Assembly: GCF_014648115.1 (NCBI RefSeq)
Contig: NZ_BMQM01000003.1
Location: 1-64,000, forward strand
Origin: Deinococcus seoulensis
Lineage (GTDB): Bacteria; Deinococcota; Deinococci; Deinococcales; Deinococcaceae
Direction of reading: 5' to 3'
Length of the DNA stretch: 64,000 nt
Positions 11,310-18,358 of this stretch are shown one piece after another. How positions within the stretch are numbered: position 1 is the first letter of the stretch; every line of letters begins with the position of its first letter. The notes beneath the pieces are model-generated. The model made no database searches. It was not told the origin of the DNA and saw nothing but the letters and a program-made list of their open reading frames with translations. A program made the translations under genes and the position numbers.

Positions 11310-12134
11310 TTACGACTGGCCGTACACGTGAACCGCCACGTCCATGCGGCCCTGCCCGCCCCCATAGTACGTGCCGCGCACCGGGGACACGTCGCTGTAC
11401 TCGCGGCCATGCCCGATCTTGATGTGCTTCTCGCGCGCCAGACAGTTGTTGGTGGGGTCCAGGCCCAGCCACCCGTACCCCGGCACGAAACACTCGACCC
11501 AGGCGTGCGTGGCCTCGGCGCCGACCATCTCGCCGCCGCTGTACAGGTACCCGCTCACGTACCGCGCCGGAATGCCCAGTTGCCGCGTGATGCCCAGCAT
11601 GGCGTGCGTGAAATCCTGGCACACGCCCCGCTGGTGCGTGGCGAACTCTGCCAGGGGCGTGCTGACGGTCGTGGCCTTCGTGTCGTACGTGAACTGCCGG
11701 TACAGCGACGAGTTCAGGTTCACCAGGAACGACGGCAGGTCGTCCGCAGCGGTGGGGCGCGTCACGCCGAACAGTTCCGGCCACGCGCCCGCCGGGACGC
11801 GCGGACTGGCGACCAGGAACTCGGTGTGCCGCCCACGCTCGTCCAGCAGCGCCCCGAACGACGTGCCTGCCGGGTCCGGCACGGCGTGCGTGTCCACCAG
11901 CGCCTGCGCCTCGATCAGCAGGTGCCGGTGGTGCTCGTGCACGTGCACGTGATGCACGATCGCCCCGAAGTAATCCTTGTGCGAGGTCACCTCGGCGTCC
12001 GGCGTGACGTGCAGATGAAAGGACCGCACGGTCTGCCGGGCCTCCTGACTGGGATGCAGCCGCACCTGATTGAAGGAATCCCAGGCGGGTTTCGGGTAGT
12101 GGTACTCGGTCGTGTGACGGATCTCGCAGCGCAT
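11310..12134 (-). CDS. Transglutaminase-like cysteine protease-fold protein
   Basis: 274 residues. An N-terminal beta domain (HTTEYHYPKPAWDSFNQVRLHP) precedes a transglutaminase core with the full triad: Cys in RGVCQDFTHAML, His in EATHAWVECFVPGYGW and Asp in LGLDPTNN. Last gene of the leftward ATP-grasp/alpha-E/transglutaminase cluster, a recurring genomic association thought to form or cleave peptide-like bonds on an unknown substrate. A GGAGAGGG ribosome site precedes the ATG at 12134, and 52 bp separate it from the alpha-E gene. Confidence 0.9.
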   Translation of the reverse strand: MRCEIRHTTEYHYPKPAWDSFNQVRLHPSQEARQTVRSFHLHVTPDAEVTSHKDYFGAIVHHVHVHEHHRHLLIEAQALVDTHAVPDPAGTSFGALLDERGRHTEFLVASPRVPAGAWPELFGVTRPTAADDLPSFLVNLNSSLYRQFTYDTKATTVSTPLAEFATHQRGVCQDFTHAMLGITRQLGIPARYVSGYLYSGGEMVGAEATHAWVECFVPGYGWLGLDPTNNCLAREKHIKIGHGREYSDVSPVRGTYYGGGQGRMDVAVHVYGQS

Positions 12135-12186
12135 CAGCCCTCTCCCCGGTCCTGGCAGGCAACTGTTCCTGTGTTCAGGTAGCCCG

Positions 12187-13152
12187 TCATTCCTGCTGGA
12201 AGTACGCCGCGTCGATCGCGGCCCCCACGCGGTTGATCTCGACCAGGAGTTCCGGCAGCGACGGCGAACGCCGCTCCAGGATGTCGTCGGTGCGGGCGTA
12301 CTGAAGCCGCGCGACCAGCCAGCGTGACAGGCGCAGCACCTCCGGATGCGCGCCCGGATGGCACAGGTCGATCTGCGTCAGCGCGTCGTGCAGGTTCTCG
12401 GCGCTGTACCGCAGGCTGCGCGGAAAGTACTCGTCGAACAGCAGGAACCCCGCCACGCCGCGCGGATCGATGCCGGTGTGCGCCGACTTGCGGTACGCCT
12501 CGAAGGCACTGGCGCCCTTGAGCACACTGACCCAGCGCTGCTCCTGCAGGGCGCGCCACGTCGGGTCGGCCGGGCCGCCCAGCGCCGCCGGGTCCTGCGG
12601 GCTGTCCAGCCGCGCCTGCAACACCCGCACGGTGTTGTCCGCGCGTTCCAGCAGTTGACCGCTGCGCAGGAACGACCAGCTCTCGTCGCGCGGGAGGGTC
12701 GCGAAGGCAATCCCGAAGAAGAACTGGGACGCCTCGCGCGCCGCCACGCAGTACTCGTAGAGGCCGTCGCGGTCCATCACGCCGCCCGTCTCGAAGCACA
12801 GGTTCAGGTACGAGCGGTTCAGGGCCTCCCACATCTCGCTGGGAATCCGGTCACGCAGTCCGCGCGCGTTCCGGCGGGCCTGCGCCAGACTGCTGGCGAT
12901 ACTCGACGGGTTGTCCAGGTCGAAGGCCAGCCAGGACGTGGCGGTGCGGGTATCCACCTGCCCGTAGCGTTCCAGCAGTGCGCCCTCGCCGCCCGTGAGT
13001 TCCAGCAGGGGCCGCCAGTGTTCACGGACCCGCCCGGCCGATTCCAGCGACGCGTAGTAGTTGACGTTCAGCAGGCGGGCGGTGTTCTCGGCGCGTTCCA
13101 TGTACCGCCCGGTCCAGTACAGGTTCTCGGCCAGCCGTGAAAGCAGCAGCAT
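12187..13152 (-). CDS. Alpha-E domain protein (DUF403)
   Basis: 321 residues, all helical. The N-terminus MLLLSRLAENLYWTGRYMERAENTARLL is the diagnostic alpha-E motif. Further signature pieces are NPSSIASSLAQARRNARGLRDRI, EMWEALN and SYLNLCFETG. The ATG shares its A with the TGA of the upstream ATP-grasp gene, so the two are translationally coupled. The family is found fused or adjacent to circularly permuted ATP-grasp enzymes, which suggests a common complex. The biochemical role is unproven. Confidence 0.92.
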   Translation of the reverse strand: MLLLSRLAENLYWTGRYMERAENTARLLNVNYYASLESAGRVREHWRPLLELTGGEGALLERYGQVDTRTATSWLAFDLDNPSSIASSLAQARRNARGLRDRIPSEMWEALNRSYLNLCFETGGVMDRDGLYEYCVAAREASQFFFGIAFATLPRDESWSFLRSGQLLERADNTVRVLQARLDSPQDPAALGGPADPTWRALQEQRWVSVLKGASAFEAYRKSAHTGIDPRGVAGFLLFDEYFPRSLRYSAENLHDALTQIDLCHPGAHPEVLRLSRWLVARLQYARTDDILERRSPSLPELLVEINRVGAAIDAAYFQQE

Positions 13153-14828
13153 CAGCGGTCCTCCCCGGCCTGTTCGGCCTGCCCTGCGGGTTCCTCCCCG
13201 GCTTCCGGGGTGCGGGCCTGTTCCGGCGCGGCTTCCAGCTGTTCCTTTTCCAGTTGCTGCTGGTAGGAGCGGGCCGGGCCGTCACCCGACGGAGACAGCA
13301 TGTCCTGCACCTGCCCCTGCGACTGACCCTGCGACTGGCTCTGGCTCTGACTCTGGGACTGCTGCGCGGCCCGGACGGCCTCGTGCGCGGCGGCGGCGGC
13401 CGTGTCCTCCAGCACCCAGGTGTCCTTGCTGCCCCCACCCTGCGAACTGTTCACGACCAGACTGCCGCGCGTCAGGGCCACGCGGGTCAGGCCGCCCGGC
13501 ACGATCGTCACGTCCTGCCCGAACAGCACGTACGGCCGCAGGTCGATGTGCGACCCCTCGAACGTCCCGGTGTCCGGGTACAGCGTCGGGTGGCGCGACA
13601 GACCCACCACCGGCTGCGCGATGAACTCACGCGGTTCGAGCCGCACCTTCTGAAGGTACGCGTCGATGTCCTTCTGCGTGGCCGCCGGGCCGATCAGCAT
13701 GCCGTACCCGCCGGCCTCGCCCACACCCTTGAACACCAGGTCCCCGGCGTTCGCCAGCATGAACTCCAGGTGATCCGGGTTCCAGCCCAGGTACGTGGGC
13801 ACGTTGTTCAGCAGTGGCTCCTCGTTCAGGTAGTAGCGGATCATGTCGGGCACGTACGCGTACACGGCCTTGTCGTCCGCCACGCCCGTCCCGACCGCGT
13901 TGGCGATCGCCACGCGCCCCTGCCGGTACACTTCCATCAGGCCCGACACGCCCAGCGAACTGTCCCGCCGGAACGCCAGCGGGTCCAGGAAATCATCGTC
14001 GATCCGGCGGTAGATCACGTCCACCTGCCGCCGCCCGCCCGTCGTGCGCATCCAGACGCGCCCGGCGTCCACGAACAGGTCGCGGCCCTCCACGAGTTCC
14101 ACGCCCATCTGCTGCGCGAGGTACGCATGCTCGAAGTACGCACTGTTGTACATGCCGGGCGTCAGCACCACCACCGTCCCGCCGGGCTTGGGGCTCACGG
14201 CCTGCAGGTTCGCCAGCAGCGCCGTCGCGTACTGCTGCACGGGCCGCACGCCCTGACCCTCGAACATGCCAGGGTAGATGCGCGTCATGGCCTGCCGGTT
14301 GGCCAGCAGGTACGACACGCCGCTCGGCGAACGCAGGTTGTCCTCCAGCACCAGGTACTCGCCCTGCTCGTTGCGGATCAGGTCCGTGCCGACCACGTGA
14401 ATGAACACCCCGCCCGGCGGGACGACGCCGTGCACCTCGCGCCGGAAGTGCACGGACGTGAACACCAGTTCAGAGGGGATCACGCCGTCCGCCAGGATCT
14501 GCGCGCCGCTGTAGATGTCGGTCAGGAAGGCGTTCAGTGCCCGCACGCGCTGCGTGAGGCCCGCCTCGACGTGCGCCCACTCGGACGCCGGAATGATGCG
14601 CGGCACCGGATCGAACGGGAAGGTCCGCTCGGTGCCCTGCGTGTCCCCGTACACCGTGAACGTGATGCCCTGATTCCGGAACGCGGCGTCCAGCAGGTGC
14701 CGCCGCCGCTCGAACTCTGCAATTCCCAGCCGCTGAATGTAGGCCTCCACGCCCTCGTAATGGGGGCGCACCTGCCCCGGCGCGCTGAACATCTCATCGA
14801 AAAACCTGGTGCCTGGATCGTACTTCAT
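13152..14828 (-). CDS. Circularly permuted ATP-grasp protein (DUF404/DUF407)
   Basis: 558 residues. The N-terminal half has the typical block YDPGTRFFDEMF and NAFLTDIYSGAQILADGVIP; the ATP-grasp core includes LVFTSVHFRREVHGV, LEDNLRSPSGVSYLLANR, VLTPGMYNSAYFEHAYLAQQMGVELVEGRDLFV and YRRIDDDFLDPLAFR. Such proteins are predicted amide or peptide ligases. The tail after about residue 470 carries a Gln-Ser dipeptide tract (about 10 alternations) and an acidic, Pro/Glu-rich end, which is unusual and probably disordered. Start at ATG 14828, matching the family start. First gene of a three-gene leftward operon. Confidence 0.9.
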   Translation of the reverse strand: MKYDPGTRFFDEMFSAPGQVRPHYEGVEAYIQRLGIAEFERRRHLLDAAFRNQGITFTVYGDTQGTERTFPFDPVPRIIPASEWAHVEAGLTQRVRALNAFLTDIYSGAQILADGVIPSELVFTSVHFRREVHGVVPPGGVFIHVVGTDLIRNEQGEYLVLEDNLRSPSGVSYLLANRQAMTRIYPGMFEGQGVRPVQQYATALLANLQAVSPKPGGTVVVLTPGMYNSAYFEHAYLAQQMGVELVEGRDLFVDAGRVWMRTTGGRRQVDVIYRRIDDDFLDPLAFRRDSSLGVSGLMEVYRQGRVAIANAVGTGVADDKAVYAYVPDMIRYYLNEEPLLNNVPTYLGWNPDHLEFMLANAGDLVFKGVGEAGGYGMLIGPAATQKDIDAYLQKVRLEPREFIAQPVVGLSRHPTLYPDTGTFEGSHIDLRPYVLFGQDVTIVPGGLTRVALTRGSLVVNSSQGGGSKDTWVLEDTAAAAAHEAVRAAQQSQSQSQSQSQGQSQGQVQDMLSPSGDGPARSYQQQLEKEQLEAAPEQARTPEAGEEPAGQAEQAGEDR

Positions 14829-15043
14829 GCCATCCGTCCCCCCCGCATCCCGTGAGATGCAAGCAAGATAATGGTTTCCTCCGCGCGGCGCGGGCAGCGG
14901 CGCAGACAGCAAAGACACCGTGAAGACAGCCCAGGCGGGCAGCACGCAGGCGCGGCACCGGACCGGGGCAGGTCCGGCACTGTACTCCGGCACTCTGTTC
15001 CGTCACTGTGCGGCGCGTCCCGCGCCCGCCGCGCCGCCCGCAC

Positions 15044-15049
15044 TACACT
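15044..15049 (+). promoter_or_regulatory. Leaderless -10 box (TACACT) for the 106-residue gene
   Basis: TACACT is 7 bp before the ATG at 15057, supporting that start over the longer frame from 14871. Confidence 0.55.
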
Positions 15050-15056
15050 GCCGCGT

Positions 15057-15377
15057 ATGAGCAGCCCCGCCGGAACCCCCATCAGCGCCGACGACCGCGC
15101 CCGCCTGGACCCCGTGTTCATGCAGGTCATCCTGGACACCCAGGCGCAGGTGCAGCAGACCCAGCCCGCCCAGACCAGCCCACTGGCCGCCATGTTCCAC
15201 CGCGAAACCGTCACCGAGGCCCTCCAGGGCTGCGCCATGCTGATCGCCGGCTGGAACCAGGGCCGCGTGGACGACGCCGGCCTGACCCGCGCCGCCAAGG
15301 CCCTGCGCGCCCTGCAACTGGGCGAACTGGCCGACCGCCTGGGCAACCTGCGCAACATCGCGGGCACCGAAGACTGA
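15057..15377 (+). CDS. Small conserved-looking protein of unknown function
   Basis: 106 residues, soluble, largely helical (LDPVFMQVILDTQAQVQQTQ and GLTRAAKALRALQLGELADRLGNLRNIAG). No recognised domain. Codon use and GC match the neighbours, and a TACACT box sets the start, so I believe it is real. Its TGA stop supplies the first base of a TIR repeat element that begins at 15377. Confidence 0.6.
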   Translation: MSSPAGTPISADDRARLDPVFMQVILDTQAQVQQTQPAQTSPLAAMFHRETVTEALQGCAMLIAGWNQGRVDDAGLTRAAKALRALQLGELADRLGNLRNIAGTED

Positions 15378-15511
15378 TACGGATTCCGTTTATTGCGTTA
15401 ACAGATCGGAACACCACCGATCTGTTAACTCCACGTCCGGAACCCGCTTCGACTCCTACTCGCTCCGCTCGGATTGAACGGCTTTATAAGCCATTCAATC
15501 GGAGTCCGTAT
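15377..15511 (-). repeat. TIR element copy A (135 bp, full length, inverted)
   Basis: Full-length member of the window's ATACGGA-ended repeat family, in the opposite orientation to most copies. The termini are ATACGGATTCC and GGAGTCCGTAT. Internal hairpin 1 (about 15468-15504) centres on TTATAA. Internal hairpin 2 is a 13-bp perfect arm pair, GTTAACAGATCGG with CCGATCTGTTAAC, around 15399-15428. Its first base is the last A of the upstream gene's TGA stop. Confidence 0.85.
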
Positions 15512-15606
15512 GACCCGCCCCCCCTGGCGGCCCCGGCCGTGCGGGACTGGACAGGTTTCTGACACTGCCCTAGACCGCCGCGCCGCCCCCCGCCCGGCCC
15601 GGCGCC

Positions 15607-15612
15607 TACACT
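15607..15612 (+). promoter_or_regulatory. -10 box (TACACT) of the aromatic leader/DAHP synthase transcript
   Basis: TACACT lies 6 bp before the leader peptide ATG at 15619, the same leaderless spacing as ordinary genes here. Transcription would begin at the leader codons. Confidence 0.65.
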
Positions 15613-15618
15613 TGCCCC

Positions 15619-15669
15619 ATGACCAGTCGCGGCGCCTTCTTTTATTGGTTCGGTTCACACCGGGCCTAG
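15619..15669 (+). CDS. Aromatic leader peptide MTSRGAFFYWFGSHRA
   Basis: A 16-codon open frame ATG...TAG with five consecutive aromatic codons: Phe-Phe-Tyr-Trp-Phe at 15637-15651 (TTC TTT TAT TGG TTC). It begins 6 bp after a TACACT box and ends 84 bp before the DAHP synthase ATG. The chance of this run immediately upstream of the first shikimate-pathway enzyme is very small. It reads as the sensor of an attenuator: ribosomes stalling for charged Phe, Tyr or Trp tRNA would leave the CACCGGGC segment at 15658-15665 free to pair. Too short for ordinary gene finders. Confidence 0.85.
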   Translation: MTSRGAFFYWFGSHRA

Positions 15670-15725
15670 GTGCGCTGTACCCCCGCCGCCCGGTGAGCCC
15701 CCAGAGGCCACCGGGTCTTTTCTTT
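15658..15725 (+). promoter_or_regulatory. Attenuator: antiterminator and intrinsic terminator before DAHP synthase
   Basis: Terminator: CCCGGTG (15689-15695) pairs with CACCGGG (15709-15715), with inner GCC/GGC pairing, followed by TCTTTTCTTT (15716-15725). Antiterminator: CACCGGGC (15658-15665), which overlaps the last leader codons, is exactly complementary over 8 bases to GCCCGGTG (15688-15695), the 5' arm of the terminator. The two folds are mutually exclusive. A ribosome completing the leader covers the first segment and lets the terminator form; one stalled at the aromatic codons leaves it free. Mechanism inferred from sequence. Confidence 0.8.
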
Positions 15726-15753
15726 CCCTCCACCCCACCCCCGAGGAACCCCC

Positions 15754-16857
15754 ATGACGCACCCGGACCCCATCATCGAAGCTGGCCGTACCGAGAACCT
15801 CAACGTGAGCGGCTTCACGCCCCTGATCACCCCCCGCGCCCTGAAAGCCCTGCATCCCCTGACCGCGCAGGCCGAGGCGACCGTCCTGGCCGGACGCAAA
15901 GCCGCGCAGGACATCCTGCACGGCCGAGACGACCGCCTGCTGGTCGTGGTCGGCCCCTGCTCGATCCACGACCACGAGCAGGCCGTCGAGTACGCCCACC
16001 GCCTCGCGGCGCTGCGTGAACGCGTGAAGGACCGCCTGGAAGTGCACATGCGCGTGTACGTGGATAAACCCCGCACCACCGTCGGCTGGCGCGGCTACCT
16101 GCTCGACCCGGACATGGACGGCAGCAACAACATCAACCGGGGCCTGGAACTGACCCGCAAACTCATGGTGCAGGTCAGCGAGATGGGCCTGCCCGTCGCC
16201 ACGGAACTCCTGGACCCCTTCGCGCCGCAGTACGTGTTCGACGCGGTCGCCTGGGCCTGCCTGGGCGCGCGCACCACCGAAAGCCAGACGCACCGCGTCA
16301 TGAGCAGCGCCGTGTCCGCCCCGATGGGCTTCAAGAACGGCACGGGCGGCGGCATCAAACTCGCCGTGGACGCCATCGTCGCCGCCGCCGCCCCGCACGC
16401 CTTCTTCACCGTCGACGACGACGGACAGGCCTGCATCGTCCACACCCTCGGCAACCCCGACGGGCACGTGATCCTGCGCGGCGGACGCGGCGGCCCCAAC
16501 TACGCCCCGCAGTTCGTCAGGGAAGCCGCCGACCTCATGCGCGCCGCCGGACTCGACCCGGCTGTCATGGTGGACTGCTCGCACGCCAACAGCGGCAGCG
16601 ACCACACCCGTCAGGGCCTCGTGTGGCGCGACGTGCTGCACCAGCGCGCCGCCGGGCAGGACGCCGTGCGCGGCCTGATGATCGAGAGCAACCTCCGCCC
16701 CGGCAAGCAGGGCATCCCCGCCGACCTGAGCACTCTGGTGCCCGGCCTGAGCGTCACGGACGCCTGCGTCGGCTGGGACGAGACCGAGGCGCTGCTGCTC
16801 GAAGCGCACGCCGCGCTGGGCGAGCTGGCGCTGGGCCGCGAGACCGTCAGCGGCTGA
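15754..16857 (+). CDS. aroG: 3-deoxy-7-phosphoheptulonate (DAHP) synthase, class I AroFGH type
   Basis: 367 residues, normal for the E. coli-like class I enzyme. It condenses phosphoenolpyruvate with erythrose-4-phosphate, the entry to aromatic amino acid synthesis. Key blocks: [83 protein letters not shown] and [15 protein letters not shown] (metal and substrate contacts). A GAGGAA ribosome site precedes the ATG. An aromatic leader peptide and attenuator lie upstream, so expression is probably matched to Phe/Tyr/Trp supply. Its 3' end overlaps the convergent 16847-17887 gene by 11 bp. Confidence 0.95.
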   Translation: MTHPDPIIEAGRTENLNVSGFTPLITPRALKALHPLTAQAEATVLAGRKAAQDILHGRDDRLLVVVGPCSIHDHEQAVEYAHRLAALRERVKDRLEVHMRVYVDKPRTTVGWRGYLLDPDMDGSNNINRGLELTRKLMVQVSEMGLPVATELLDPFAPQYVFDAVAWACLGARTTESQTHRVMSSAVSAPMGFKNGTGGGIKLAVDAIVAAAAPHAFFTVDDDGQACIVHTLGNPDGHVILRGGRGGPNYAPQFVREAADLMRAAGLDPAVMVDCSHANSGSDHTRQGLVWRDVLHQRAAGQDAVRGLMIESNLRPGKQGIPADLSTLVPGLSVTDACVGWDETEALLLEAHAALGELALGRETVSG

Positions 16858-17887
16858 GGTCCGGTTGCGGCCAGGGAAGGTCCGGCGTGCCCTTGCGCCA
16901 GTTGGTCGGCCCGTCCTGTATGAAGGTCACGTTCAGGGCGGTGCCATTCCTGGCCGGGTGCCGCCGGTGGTCAGCGGGCATTACCGAGTACAGGTACGCC
17001 ACCTTCATCTCCTGCCCGTCCTCCCGCCACATCACGCTCCGCTGCTTCCCGCCCGGCTGGGTGTAGTCCAGGCCGTACACGGCCAGGGGCGTCCACTCGT
17101 TCATGGGCAGCACCCGGGCTGAGCGGTGGTTGCTGCTCCGGATGTCCCGGACGGTCCATGAGGTCCGCCCCCAGCTGCCCTGAATCCAGTCGAGGCCAGC
17201 ACGGGGTGGAAGGTCCGCCAGACAGGTGGGAGATGCGCGGGAAGGGTCTTTCTCGGCGGGCCAGGTCAGGGCCGCGAACAGCGCCAGCCCGTCTCCTTCG
17301 CACAGCTTGGCGTCCCAGGGACTGCTTCCCAGCACGGCCCGTGCCAGCCGCACCCGGTTCGGCCCTGTGCCCGGCGCGGGAACCAGCTGGTGGGCGGACA
17401 GTGAGGCGCGCCCCTTCGTCTGCGCCAGCGGTGTCAGGGCCACATACACCCACTCGGTCGTCGGCGGAACCCGCAGGGTGGCGGCCAGCATCTGACCACG
17501 GGGGGCGTCCGGTGTGGCGAGCACGTCCCGCAGGTCGTCGCTGCTCAGGTCCTGCGACCAGTTCCAGCTGGCCTCGCGCACGCCGGGCAGCGGGAGCGGC
17601 ACGTTCTTCCACACCCACCAGCCTCCACCACCAGTCATCAGGGCGGTCAGGAGCGTCCAGCCCAGCGCGGTCGTGAACACGTGCCCCAGCAGGGCGCGGT
17701 TGGTGCCCGTCGGGTGGCCCATGGCGGTCACGGCCAGATGCTCGGCCTCCTCGCGGCTGAATCCCTCGGCCTCCAGTTGCCGCACCCGGTCGAGCAGGTG
17801 CGTGCGGAGTTCGGCGGCGACCTCCAGGCGTTCGTGGCGGGGCAGGCCGGTGGTGGCGCGGCGGACGTAGCGGGACACGCGGCTCAC
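16847..17887 (-). CDS. Permease-prefix-domain membrane protein downstream of PadR
   Basis: 346 residues. Residues 1-50 ([51 protein letters not shown]) form a permease-prefix/HAAS-like helical domain, commonly paired with PadR regulators. One membrane helix (about residues 66-90) follows, and then a 250-residue probably extracytoplasmic beta-rich domain that I do not recognise. The GTG start at 17887 overlaps the padR stop by 4 bp (GTGA); the much longer frame from 18319 is a shadow. It ends tail-to-tail with DAHP synthase, overlapping 11 bp. Likely co-regulated by the adjacent PadR protein. Confidence 0.75.
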   Translation of the reverse strand: MSRVSRYVRRATTGLPRHERLEVAAELRTHLLDRVRQLEAEGFSREEAEHLAVTAMGHPTGTNRALLGHVFTTALGWTLLTALMTGGGGWWVWKNVPLPLPGVREASWNWSQDLSSDDLRDVLATPDAPRGQMLAATLRVPPTTEWVYVALTPLAQTKGRASLSAHQLVPAPGTGPNRVRLARAVLGSSPWDAKLCEGDGLALFAALTWPAEKDPSRASPTCLADLPPRAGLDWIQGSWGRTSWTVRDIRSSNHRSARVLPMNEWTPLAVYGLDYTQPGGKQRSVMWREDGQEMKVAYLYSVMPADHRRHPARNGTALNVTFIQDGPTNWRKGTPDLPWPQPDLSR

Positions 17888-18213
17888 GCGAGGCTCCGGC
17901 TGATCAGGGCGTTCACGGCCGCCTGGAGTTTCTGCCATTCGCCGCGCCGCCGCGTGAGTTCCTGGCCGCCGCTGTCGGTCAGGGTGTACACCTTGCGGGG
18001 ACTGCCGCCGCCGGGGGTGGGGTGCCACTGGCCCTCGATGAGTCCGGCGCGACTGAGGCGCAGCAGGGCGGGGTAGAGGGTGCCCTCGCTGAGTTCGAAC
18101 AGGCCGCCGCTGCGGGTGCCGATATGCTGCGCGAGTTCCAGGCCGTAGCGGGGCTGTTCCTGAACGGCCGCGAGGATGACGAGGTCGATGGTGCCGGATT
18201 TGAGTGGGTTCAA
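17884..18213 (-). CDS. PadR-family transcriptional regulator
   Basis: 109 residues from a TTG start. The winged helix is clear: NPLKSGTIDLVILAAVQEQPRYGLELAQHI, ELSEGTLYPALLRLSRAGLIEGQW and PRKVYTLTDSGGQEL. The family forms dimeric repressors. I prefer the TTG at 18213 because a GGAGG site lies 6 bp upstream and PadR proteins begin near this residue. The alternative TTG at 18246 overlaps an inverted repeat (18233-18249) that may be its own operator. Coupled by a 4-bp overlap to the permease-prefix gene, a standard PadR target pair. Confidence 0.88.
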   Translation of the reverse strand: MNPLKSGTIDLVILAAVQEQPRYGLELAQHIGTRSGGLFELSEGTLYPALLRLSRAGLIEGQWHPTPGGGSPRKVYTLTDSGGQELTRRRGEWQKLQAAVNALISRSLA

Positions 18214-18232
18214 GGGAGACCTCCGGAGCAAT

Positions 18233-18249
18233 GCCTTGTGATGCAAGGC
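18233..18249. promoter_or_regulatory. Inverted repeat, candidate PadR operator
   Basis: GCCTTG-N5-CAAGGC lies about 20 bp upstream of the preferred padR start. Position and symmetry fit autoregulation; the sequence itself is not a known PadR consensus. Confidence 0.35.
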
Positions 18250-18311
18250 TTGCTGGGCAAATCATGCGACGGGCTGCCAGCCACGGCAAGCGAGAATGAC
18301 CGGCAGCGAAA

Positions 18312-18344
18312 TCCCCCACCCTGGCAGGCGTCCAGGGTGGGGGA
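18312..18344 (-). terminator. 13-bp stem-loop after the GH16 gene
   Basis: TCCCCCACCCTGG (18312-18324) pairs perfectly with CCAGGGTGGGGGA (18332-18344). On the minus strand it is followed by TTTC. It lies 14 bp beyond the GH16 stop. Confidence 0.6.
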
Positions 18345-18358
18345 GAGGTCCGTTCAGG

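Noticed and set aside
15377..15511. Possible CRISPR unit or insertion-sequence end
   Set aside because: Single element with hairpins and no spacer series or adjacent cas genes. It belongs to the dispersed TIR family.
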